From Oscarella lobularis (Eukaryota > Porifera > Homoscleromorpha > Homosclerophorida > Oscarellidae): a stretch of 64,000 nucleotides of DNA. The position numbers were made by a program, and so were the translations under genes. The notes below the pieces were generated by a model, which was not told the DNA's origin, searched no databases, and was given only the letters and a program-made list of their open reading frames with translations. Location of the stretch: positions 1,054,001-1,118,000 of the forward strand of contig NC_089190.1 of NCBI RefSeq assembly GCF_947507565.1, written 5' to 3'. This document shows, piece by piece, positions 26,764-36,134 of this stretch. Within the stretch, counting starts at the first letter, position 1, and each line of letters starts with the position of its first letter.

Positions 26764-28532
26764 TTACGCAAATGTATAAATCATGCAAAACTCGATACGA
26801 GTCACTAGATATGGTCGAGCTTCCCAGAAGTCGAAAGGACAATTGTTCATTACTTCCATTAATTTTGACCTTCCTGTCATAAGGCAGTAGGCAAGAGAAT
26901 GACTTAGGGATTTAAACACACGCTTAAGAGCGTCAATCATTTGGAGCTGGTTTCCAAAAGTTCCGTCACAGAGGAGTGCATGCTCAGAACAGTGTTCCAA
27001 ATCAGACAAACTTTCAACAAACTGATGAGACTTCAGACACGCTACAGTTACTCCATTCTTACGTAATACCTTGCTCAGAGACTCCAGACCGTCCATGACG
27101 AAATCCTTCAGTGGGAGCGGGAGCGACTCTACTTTCTCGTCCAATTGTCGACAAAGTTCTCCGAAGTCTATCATTGTTTCGACAAAAAAGCAAAGACAAG
27201 ATCTCTTCGAACGTCGCCTTTCTCATCTCGCAAATTTCCATCAACATCTATGAAGTGCTGGACGAATGCTTGGAAAGGAACTGACTTCACGCGAAAGCCC
27301 TGGCGTGATGAACCAGGTATCAAAATCTTTTCGCAAAATGGACGAAGGTGTTCTTCCCAGCCCTCCAACATTATCATCTCCTCTTCTTCCGCTCCACGAG
27401 CGGATACTAACTCGTGAAATAACTTCCTCTCCTCAGGTCTTGGAGAACCGGCACATCAGATGCCCCTATTTCCATAATTATTTTGCCAATCTCCTTTAGA
27501 CAAAATTCTCGGACGTCGACGTCGGAAGTGACAGGTACGCCTTCTGGATACTGCGCAACAAACTCTTCTAACAGGAACGCCAACAGCGCGTGGTTTCTGT
27601 CGCAATAGGAAGCAACAGCATCGACAATAGATGGAGAACAGCCTATTCTTCCTTTTAGATCAGAAATCACAGATTGATACATGTCTTCATCGACACGAGC
27701 AGGTAGATTCACGCGAAACGCATTTGATAGCATGCTACCGTTCGTAGGACATCGCCTGATCTGAACCCAGCCACTGCCCATTGATCCTGTAATGACGAAG
27801 TGCGCCTGCTGAGCATCTGGATCGATCAGCATATACTTGAACATTCGTCGCATGCTTCTAAGAGCGATCTCTTCAGGATACCCATTTCTTGGCTGATCAA
27901 ACCATTCCTGGAATTCGTCGATGAGCATGAAAACGTGCTTTTCTTCGGACAAAGCTATAATACAGAGGCGGGTGGCATCGTAGAATATCTCCTCTGCATA
28001 GGTTGACGGATCCGTGCACTCTGCTGCAAGATCAGCACCGGGTGGAATGGCAACGTTTGAAGCAAGCATCATTTTTCGAACTTCACAAAACAGCGACCAC
28101 ATGAAGAGACCTTGCGACTGCAAAGCAGATCGTGGCAGTTGATATACAAAATTTCGGCGTCGCTGAAGAGACGATTGTGACTGCGAATGAGATGAGGCAT
28201 AACTGATCGAAGGAAAGTCGTCTTTCCTACAACACACTGAAGTCAAAATAGCACTGGAGAGATTAGTGCTCAGCCATACCAGTTTTTGCCATCCCGTTGA
28301 CAATCAATGTTCGATGAACGTCTGGCACTTCAGCAACCGTTTGATATGTCAGCCAACATTTTGCTCTTACAAATGAGTCATTCAGAAGAAACAATCGCTG
28401 AGATTCAGTAGAAATGCTGCTGAAATTCTTATCCACTGAGCTATCTAAAGATCGACGTTACTGGTCAATTTACCATGACTTCTCATCTGCTAACCAATCG
28501 TTGAAGTAACCGGGTCCGGCCGGCTTCGACAT
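26764..28532 (-). CDS. P-loop STAND/AAA-type ATPase, frame not fully resolved
   Basis: Start at 28532 (MSKPAGPGYFNDWLADEKS). Splicing gives SSVDKNFSSISTESQRLFLL, then a split P-loop: VNGMAKT joins GKTTFLRSVMPHL across an intron near 28230-28275. Walker B is HVFMLIDEFQEWFDQ (about 27900-27950). A sensor-like HFVITGSMGSGWVQI follows, then helical sequence (VDAVASYCDRNHALLAFLLE). This is the layout of archaeal-ATPase/STAND proteins that resemble Orc1-type AAA. I do not recognise an orthologue. Downstream exons read LEGWEEHLRPFCEKILIPG (27310-27370) and, in another frame, DFGELCRQLDEKVESLPLP (27110-27170) ending at 26764. The last two frames overlap by ATGA at 27171-27174, and no clean intron joins them. 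The 3' part may carry a frameshift or be decaying. Confidence 0.6.
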
Positions 28533-29460
28533 CGGAATCCTACCCTAAAAAGGCAAAAAATCTTTTGCTGTTCAGGCTCTTTATAATCGCGGGGTGCACT
28601 ACTAATTTCCCGCCTGTCGCAGACTGTGGTACCACGTGGGATTAAGTGTGTGTACTGTACTACTAACATAACATCTTCGAAGAACTTCTAAGAGCAAAAA
28701 TTCTCGAGATCAAGAAGGCAACGTCTACCTTTGTTTGCTTCCCCTGAAGTGCACAAAATTAGAACTTTGTGGTTCTCACTTGTACTTAGTGTAGCAGTCT
28801 GTTCTCTAGCCAATTTACCATTTTGAACCTATTTTTTGTTAGGGTAGAGTTGCGCCCGTCGGCATCGATCACGAAAGGGCCGGGAGAGCCTGGGAGATCT
28901 GAGGTATGCCAAGGTAATCGATTCGGAATGAGCCTCTCTGAGGCAGGAGTAGATGGATTCGCCACGTAGTCAAAATGAATTTTTGCTTCTTATTACATCT
29001 ATGGTTTGTTCCATCGCGGTTCCATCGAGTTTCCTTTATTAGCGGCGTAGGAGGACAGAGCGTGCTTACTTTGAAGGACTCGCGAAGTTCGATTCAATGC
29101 AACCAGGGATAGAAGTCATTTGCGCGTGCTGCAGGCAGCTGACCAACTGCGTCAGTGCGTCGATTTCGTAATACAATGGTGGTGCGCAGACGCAACAATT
29201 CGTCCACTGAGAGCCCTCTAGCTGGCTTAGCCTCGCGTTCGCCAGGCCCTTCTCCCTTCTCCCTGCTCTCCCGTATGAACACGGGAGGGGAGAAGGGCCT
29301 GGTATCTGAAAAATCACGTGGTGCCCCTTTTTGGGGGTGCGGGTAACAGATATGATAGATGGTCATTGACAATGCAAGGCAATTTTCACTCTCTATTTCT
29401 CTATCAGCAAAGCAACTCCAAGAAAAACAAAAAAATCCAAAGACAAAACAGTGCCGTACA
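28533..29460. other. Intergenic region with a hairpin element
   Basis: No gene is supported over about 930 bases between two minus-strand genes. An E-box CACGTG at 28633-28638 lies 100 bases upstream of the ATPase start. The region also contains the G/C-rich inverted repeat at 29242-29302. Open frames on both strands across the hairpin are products of its composition and show no known domain. Confidence 0.5.
29242..29302. repeat. Imperfect inverted repeat (hairpin)
   Basis: A 15-base arm at 29242-29256 is exactly complementary to 29288-29302. An inner 7-base arm at 29268-29274 pairs with 29281-29287. They leave a six-base loop (atgaac) and an 11-base one-sided bulge. The arms are pyrimidine-rich on one side and purine-rich on the other. 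It could be a small foldback element or a transcribed hairpin. Confidence 0.8.
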
Positions 29461-30623
29461 TTAGAAAAAGCGTGCCATCAGCATGTCACCCAAGAATGTG
29501 TAGTAATTAAATCCTGGCTGAGACGATATCTAAAACAAAAAGAGGCGGTGAAATTCTCTTGCACAAATATCCCCAAAACTTACAACTCGATAAAGAATCG
29601 AGTCTTGAGGATTCAACTCAGAGGTGAGATTCTTGCATTGGCTTGGCGGTTCAATCACAGTCGATGCAGGCAGAGCTTTGGAATTGAACCCAATCTCTAA
29701 GAGAGCCTGCCCAGTCGAATTTTTCAGCCCACCGCCAGGAGGCACCGATGAACTCAAAATTGCTTCAGCAAAGGGAAAGCACATAGAACCAGCGAGAACA
29801 ACTACACCCGTAAAAGAGTAGTTGCCCGTTGCATTGGATGTGGAACGATAGGCCACTTCATAGGCGGAACAGTTGAATTCGGATCCGAACGTCACATTGC
29901 CCAAAGGTTTGGCATCAGCTGAATTTCAAAACCGAATTCGATACTTTCACAGAAATGGTCTTGAGGTAATCTTACGAGGTAAGCAATTTTGAAAAAACAA
30001 ATTCGGCTTCAAGGTCTTCGTGCATTGGCCATCAACAGCAACGTAGCAAACACCTGGATTCTATAGACAAGTCAATACCTAGACACTCTGCTCAGCATAA
30101 GTAGGTCTTTCTTAATAAACCAGCCAGTCGCCTCAATGATCTGTCTAGTACATGCATGAAGATCTCGCCCTTCTTTGCCATCTACATTGTCATGATGGCT
30201 TCTCTGCAGCTACCGTAGTACTGTACAGTACAGAGTGGTTCAGTATATTAGATCTACTAAACCAAACTGCCTTCTGACATCTAGCTATTCTATCAGAGAC
30301 TCCTCCTAATTAATTAATCTATCTGCCCCTTTGCTTGCCTTTGAGTAATTGCACATGACGGTCTCCTCAACGACGAGACTGCGAAAGGCCGTTCGAAACG
30401 TTCCGTTGAGGGTGAAAAGGTGCCGAGAAAAGTCCATCGTCATCGAAAGATTGTTGAGTTCGAGCAGAGGAGTGAGCGACGATATCTCCGCCATCGCTTG
30501 ATCCCAATCGCAGCGCATCACGGGAGGCGTGCAGCACGGCGCGGCCGATTCGACCGACTTCGTCGACGCAGCGAAAACGGCAAAGAAGACGAGAAGCGCG
30601 AACGTGACTCGGGCAAGCTCCAT
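29461..30623 (-). CDS. Secreted ependymin-related protein
   Basis: Extracellular glycoprotein of the ependymin/EPDR family, common and expanded in invertebrates. Start at 30623, signal peptide MELARVTFALLVFFAVFAAS. The family opening CCTPPVMRCDWDQAM and a beta-strand-rich LNNLSMTMDFSRHLFTLNGT follow. Next comes CNYSK, joined to NPGVCYVAVDGQCTKTLKPN (29975-30060), then FNCSAYEVAYRSTSNATGNY, IEPPSQCKNL, and after a GTAAGT intron a last exon ISSQPGFNYYTFLGDMLMAR ending at 29461. Cysteines and several N-glycosylation sites fit secretion. The first intron seems to use a GC donor (CAAAG/GCAAGC), since no GT lies before the in-frame stop. EPDR1 in mammals is lysosomal and binds lipids; the sponge role is unknown. 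Confidence 0.82.
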
Positions 30624-30664
30624 TGTGGGCGTGTACGCAAGAGAACAAATTGCCCACGTGATGC

Positions 30665-31846
30665 TTATAATTGTTTACAGTCGTATGACGTCAGATCTAT
30701 GTCGTAAATTGACGTGCCATTTCTTTGCTTGCCGATCTTCTGAAGAAAATATCTTTCGTCCTCAATAGGATGGCCCTTGTAGAAAAACGGCTTTTTTCGT
30801 GGCTTATCATAGTAGTGAATCAAGTCCGGTCTCCAACTCATTCCCTCCGCAATGTCATACGCCGTCACTCTCTCGCAAAGAAATAAAGCAAGAATCACGC
30901 CCTGCATGCCGGATGAAAACGACTTCAGCCTTGCTGAATGACTCAAACGCAACCGTTTGGGAGCTTCAATGCCGACAAAGGTGCTAAAAAGTGGATGATT
31001 GACGTAGATTGACGTTTCCGGATAGGAGCGTCGCAAGCGCGCATACCTGTCCAGTGATCTGCGTGGAGAGCTATTCCACGCGTCAAAAGCTCTTTGTGTC
31101 AGCGACGAGTTGACCACCTGTCGCATGAAGAAAATTTCGTCGGACGTCTCCGCCTCCCTCATCTCGCGAACAACATTTGAGAACGTTTCAACGTGCATGG
31201 CGGCATTGAAAATGCGCACGGTCGTCTTCGTGCCGACGTGCGCCTCGTATTTCGCCGTCGGTGCCGCATTGAATCGAAAGACGGCCTCGTGCTTATCGAT
31301 TTCATTGCCAACTCGATGACGCAGCATTGTAGCTGCGCTACTAACGACGGCGCAGGTACGAAACGAATGACGAAAGCGACTTCGAAGCGGAGTCGACGGT
31401 AAGAGTCGAGTGAAATTCTCGGGAAATCCAAAACGATTTTGAAGAATAGGAGAGTCAATTGATGCGAGAGAGAGCGGCATTGAGGAGCCGATGATTTTCT
31501 GGAGACAGCAGGCGAGGTCGTGAGAGGAGGCTTTTCTTGTGATGCATGTCATCTCTAATGGGAGCCAGTCACTCACGTTGAGAGGTGTCAATCGAGATTC
31601 TGATGGGGAGGCGTTGACAGCCTGACGGGTCAATCGTTGAGAAGGGAAACCATGCAGGATGCTTGGTTTCTGTTGAGGCCTGAGGCGTGGCACGTTTATT
31701 CGCATTCGTCGAAGTGGTACATGTAAATGCACAACGTAGGCAGTTATTGAGATGAGGACGGCGCAGTAGAAACACGCAAGTGCAAAAATTAGAGTCGGTT
31801 TGCATCTAACTCTGTCCCTTGTGGCCTGAATAACGCTTCTCATGCG
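30665..31846 (-). CDS. GT29-family sialyltransferase
   Basis: Single-exon Golgi type II membrane enzyme that would transfer sialic acid from CMP-sialic acid to glycans. I chose the ATG at 31846 (MRSVIQATRDRVRCKPTLIF), because the anchor LIFALACFYCAVLISITAYV follows at once. An upstream in-frame ATG exists at 31981. Sialylmotif L is CAVVSSAATMLRHRVGNEID then HEAVFRFNAAPT (about 31270-31365). Motif S is SSGMQGVILALFLCERVTAY (about 30855-30915). Motif 3 is HYYDKP, and motif VS is HPIEDERYF with the catalytic His and Glu. The stop is at 30665. All four sialylmotifs are kept. The mix of features does not settle ST3, ST6 or ST8 type, so linkage is open. Lack of introns is unusual here and may mean a retrocopy. 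Confidence 0.88.
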   Translation of the reverse strand, partial: RMRSVIQATRDRVRCKPTLIFALACFYCAVLISITAYVVHLHVPLRRMRINVPRLRPQQKPSILHGFPSQRLTRQAVNASPSESRLTPLNVSDWLPLEMTCITRKASSHDLACCLQKIIGSSMPLSLASIDSPILQNRFGFPENFTRLLPSTPLRSRFRHSFRTCAVVSSAATMLRHRVGNEIDKHEAVFRFNAAPTAKYEAHVGTKTTVRIFNAAMHVETFSNVVREMREAETSDEIFFMRQVVNSSLTQRAFDAWNSSPRRSLDRYARLRRSYPETSIYVNHPLFSTFVGIEAPKRLRLSHSARLKSFSSGMQGVILALFLCERVTAYDIAEGMSWRPDLIHYYDKPRKKPFFYKGHPIEDERYFLQKIGKQRNGTSIYDIDLTSYDCKQL

Positions 31847-31939
31847 TTGTTGTAGGGGTAGACCGGTGGAGCACTGAAGTAGCGCACGCGACGTGACACG
31901 AGCACGACAGCAAACGCTACTGGAATGTTTTACTAACCG

Positions 31940-32021
31940 CTGAGCTGGCAGAAATAATATAATAGACAAAAAAGCGCACAAACGTTTTCTACAACTCCCT
32001 CTAAAAAATTGTGTAGAGTGA
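31940..32021. repeat. Direct repeat copy A
   Basis: Shares with copy B (32396-32509) the blocks AAAAAAGCGCACA, CGTTTCTAC-like and CAACTCCCTC, plus an ATAAT.TAAT.GACAAAAAA block at its left. Copies are about 460 bases apart and diverged by scattered changes. Confidence 0.75.
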
Positions 32022-32395
32022 TATCATTTAAAAGACTGACAGAATATCAGGTTTGGCTTGTTATCGTCGCAGACACATCTGGAATAAAGAAGAAGAAAAC
32101 AAGATGGATATCCGCGCACGCTTTTCCGAGCTGAAAATTTTGAATGGTCTCGTGAAAAAGGTGATCATTTGTACTAGAGATTCTGAAGAATCTATATATG
32201 CATATTATATTCACGTACATATGGCTCTGTGTGTTAGTGTAGCATGTAGTCCTAGGAATTGAAGCGGTTGCATTCAGCGTACTTCAGGTGATTTCAATTG
32301 ACCCATGAATAATTCTACTCTGGTTCACCTCCGATTATCAATGTAGTTAATTCTATATACGTCTTGCAAATTCTCCTCCTCTTCTGTAATAAGAC

Positions 32396-32509
32396 CCTAG
32401 TTGGCTAAAGATAATGTAATGGACAAAAAATACATTATCTCTAGTCGGCTCATCAAAAAAGCGCACAGAAACGTTTCTACAACAACTCCCTCCAAAAAAA
32501 TGTATAGTG
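32396..32509. repeat. Direct repeat copy B with internal foldback insertion
   Basis: Same order of blocks as copy A, but about 24 extra bases lie between the GACAAAAAA block and the AAAAAAGCGCAC block. The extra sequence TACATTATCTCTAG (32431-32444) is the near-exact reverse complement of CTAAAGATAATGTA at 32405-32418, forming a 14-base hairpin. Confidence 0.75.
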
Positions 32510-32588
32510 CGTTATAAATCAACAATTTGAGTGACGCAATTAATTAGTATTAAATGCAAACGTGATTTCGTGTCTGTATCAAGTCAGC

Positions 32589-35500
32589 TTATCTGCGGTA
32601 CGTAGTGTCATCAAGTGGAACTACATTTTGTAGCAGATGAAGGAGAGTTTCAAAGTCTGTCATTCAAAAAACAATGCCAGGATAATAATTCACTCTTCAA
32701 TTATTTCTACCTGAGTCGTTAATGGTCTTGTAATCGTTAAGTATAAAATGACAACAATTCTGTAAAAGACCCAAAGCGCCAAGTCGATGAGCTGCGTGGT
32801 ACAGAGGAACAACAACCTGTCTCACAAACAACAATCATTCATTTCATAGATCAATCAAAAAGCCTGTACAGCACCTCAATGCTAATCATATCACTCAGTT
32901 GGCTTTCGCACTGAAATGCCATTGGCTTCAAAAGATACCGGTCGGCCACTACCAGTAACTGAAAATCAAAAAAAACTATGCCCAAAATTCACGTTTTAGA
33001 GGGATCCGTACCCCAACACCCAAGTTCAAATCATCCTTTGGAAACAAGCAAGAGCCGTTGTAAAGATACTCGAGAAGCTTTTCGAGAACAGCGGGGCTGA
33101 CGTCCGGTAACAAAATCTAAATTTTTAAAAAATAGAAAGTAGAACAATTATTTCGAACTTATTACTTCTTGATTTTTTGAAGCTTTCCAGTGTTCGCTGT
33201 CCATCATAGCGCGAAAGACGTCGCTCTGGGCACAGAGAACGATTCGATGAGCCGGATATAGTTTTTTATTTCCATCCTCCTCCTCTGCCACCAGCGTCAC
33301 GTCGCTACAGTAGAAATTTTTATTAATTGTGAAAAGTCCATTTCGAAAAATATGACTAGGGGTACCTCAAATTCGAACATCTCAGATAGGAACTTAGATT
33401 CAAATGACTGTGGAATTGCTGGGAAGGAATCACAACGCGAGAAAATTCCTGAGAAAGTCGACACGTGAAGTAAGCCGTCAAAAAACAAAAGAGCAAACCG
33501 ACCTTGATAGCTAAGAGTTGCAACGGGGTCATCGAAGACGTAGGATTCACGATCATTGGATCAGCACCGAGTTCAATGAGAAAAACCATGCCTTGCAAAT
33601 TAGCTCGTCGAGCAGCGACGTGAAGAGCTCTATGAATTAAAGTGATTAATTATTTAATTAATTAAAGCAACGGCAATAATAATACTCACGTATTGCCGGC
33701 ATCCGAGCTCCTGCTGTCAACGTTGAAATTGTGAACCTGTATCAGTCTCTTTAGGCCTTCTTTTTTACCCTATCAAATTATTATGATGTCGAAGGATTCG
33801 TGCGAGAAGCCCCTGCTTTGACAACCTTGGCCAAGCCGTCGTTTATCACGTCAAATTGCTTGGAAGGAGGCAGCTGATCTAGGCCAAGTGAACGACGGTG
33901 TTCCAGCACCACGTCGACGGCCTAATCCAGTCGCTTCTGATCAAAAAATGTCTTTGACAACGAGAATTATTATTTTACCTGCACCTGACTGGATTCGAGT
34001 GCTGCCAATATCAACGCCTTTTCCATTGTCATAAAGTTGTCTTTCTTTGTCACCTCAGAAAGTAGGGCTTTTGCTTCCAATGGCTGATCGTTTCTGAGAA
34101 ACTGAAAAGAAACTGACAGGACCAAAGATCCGCATCAACGTTCTATTACTTGACTAATTTTCATCAAAACGCCGCGTCCTTTCGTAGACGTTTGAGACTA
34201 AGCCAGAATCAAATCACGTTGGAAATACTTATCGGTTATACACTTGATTTACTCCAGATGATCTCATCACAACCTGCTCAGGTTCATCCCAGTTTCCACT
34301 AGAGACAATACAGTTTACATAAGGCTTTAGGCAATAAGAAAGAAAATACCTTCGTCGAGCAACCTTTATTACTTGACCGTAGTCCTGCTCCAATTCAGAT
34401 AATTTTAATCGCATTTCCTGACGAAAGATCTCCCTTGTCAAAAGAAAAGTCAATAAACGCGATCATTTACTCACAGAATAACGGGAATGTTTCTCGCCGT
34501 GGAGATGAGTAATAATGCTATCATTCATCTGGCAGCACTTCCTAACAAATAAGAACAAAGCATGTATCAGAAGCCAGTAAAGACTAAAAAAGGAATACTG
34601 AAGTAATCGGTGAGCACTAGACACTCGAAAATTCTGATCAAACTTTCGAAGACCGGGTTCGTGTATGGTCTAGAAAAACAGCATCAACTCAAAGCCATTA
34701 CGATTCGAAATCTCGTGAGTACCTCAGCGGTGTTAAAGCCTTTTGCCAAAAGCAAATCGAGAACGCCCGTCGCAGCCTGTCGCGCTCTTCCCACGATGCT
34801 TCCGACGTCGCTGCTGCTAACGGTGAAGTTCACCGACTAGACAGGGATTCGAGAAAAAGAAGGCGTCACACTCTAGCGACGATGCGTGCACGCGCGAGAA
34901 CGAAGCAACTGACTGCCTGACTGTATCTTGATCCCACATGAGCCATCGATTTTACTTTCACTATCACGACGTCGACGGTGCTCCACGCCACGTCGACGTT
35001 CAAATGAACGCAGTTCGACCCTTCGTCAGCTTCCTGGAAATTTTAAGAGAAATTCTATAAATAGTTTTCGTATTTAATATATTATTAACCTGTGCATTTT
35101 TCACCAGATCTTCTAGCTTGAAAACGTCCCGTTCCAGCGACGTCAAAACATCTACAATTGTTTCGATGTATTCAATCTAGACAAGATACTAATAATGTCC
35201 TTTTTGGGACTCGAGTCATCTCATATTGACTTGCCAAGTGTGACGGCCAGCTAATGCGCGACGTCATCAACTCCGGCGTCACTTGAACGATCTGCTGAAC
35301 ATCTCGAATTTCCGAGAGAAGCTTTCTCAATTGATACACGGGCAAGTGCGCCTGCTCAGCTTCGAGTATCCACTGCTTGACCTTGTCGATTCTATCCTGA
35401 TGCCTGTCAACTTGACTCTTCATCTTTTCAATCTAGAACGAAACTGTAATTTAACTAAACCTCGCACTCAATCTTCTTCACCTTTTGGGCCTTTTCCCTG

Positions 35501-35991
35501 CCGAACTTCATTCTCAATTCCGACTGCACGTCGACGACTTTCACGCGACCGGGCAGAGATCGACGCTTTTCCTCCTCGGGCACGCGCTTCAAATCGACGC
35601 CACGTTTGATGCCGGCCATCACTTCAGCAAACGGCTGTTGAGACCCTGCCACTGCACTCGACGAAACCTCGACATCATGATCCTCATCTAATGCTGCAGC
35701 TCCTCCTTGTGTCGGCAAAGGCGGAAGTGGTGGAGGCGATGGTATTTTATTGACATCCTGATCGTCATTTTCAAATTCTATATTGTAATCGTCTTCGAAT
35801 TCATCGTCGTTGTCTATGTCTTTTTGAGATCGGTTTAGCGTCGATGGAACCGGGTTTTCTTGTTCGGGCGGTTCTGATTCGGGTTCCGATGCTTTAGCTT
35901 CTGTTGGGGGGAGAGTGGATGGTTTAGGTGTTGAAGATTCTGCCTGTGGTTCTTCCGAAAGGTCGTCTCTTGAATCGGCTGCTTCGGCCAT
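32589..35991 (-). CDS. WH2, coiled-coil, ankyrin and BTB-domain protein
   Basis: Start at 35991 (MAEAADSRDDLSEEPQAESS). The acidic/Pro-rich N-terminus contains a polyproline run (PSPPPLPPLPTQ) and a WH2-type actin-binding motif FAEVMAGIKRGVDLKRV (about 35585-35640). Helical exons follow (DRIDKVKQWILEAEQAHLPV at about 35360-35400; TIVDVLTSLERDVFKLEDLV). Around 33560-33760 are ankyrin repeats (GNTALHVAARRANLQGMVFL, SMTPLQLLAIK). A BTB domain comes after: YPAHRIVLCAQSDVFRAMMD, ILLPDVSPAVLEKLLEYLYN, LLVVADRYLLKPMAFQCESQ, and the BACK-like LYHAAHRLGALGLLQNCCHF. The last exon DFETLLHLLQNVVPLDDTTY ends at 32589. ANK-BTB proteins often serve cullin-3 ligases. I treat this as one gene because all exons are collinear and no stop-plus-promoter gap is seen, but two genes (WH2/coiled coil, then ANK-BTB) cannot be excluded. 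Confidence 0.65.
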
Positions 35992-36134
35992 CTCTGATCA
36001 ATGCTGAATAAGAAGTGAGTCAGACGTTGGATTTTTTGCTCGTATAAGGGCGTCTATTGTTGGTCCATTAGTTCATTCTTTGCTCAGTGCAATAGCGCGC
36101 GTCGCTCGTCAGACATCCCGTATTCGAGAACGCT
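35992..36134. promoter_or_regulatory. Divergent spacer between the WH2-ANK-BTB gene and CDK11
   Basis: There are 143 bases between opposite start codons. It is likely a shared promoter; no TATA box was recognised. Confidence 0.45.

Larger units (their letters stand above)
31847..32588. other. Spacer upstream of the sialyltransferase with a duplicated segment
   Basis: No gene is supported. It includes the 5' flank of the sialyltransferase and two related direct repeats (31940-32021 and 32396-32509). A short plus-strand frame at 32053-32262 has no known features. Confidence 0.5.

Noticed and set aside
29066-29372. Minus-strand open frames across the hairpin
   Set aside because: Both strands are open because of the foldback composition, and no recognisable protein features exist.
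32053-32262. Short plus-strand ORF of 69 codons
   Set aside because: It lies in AT-rich spacer, has no homology and no splice context.
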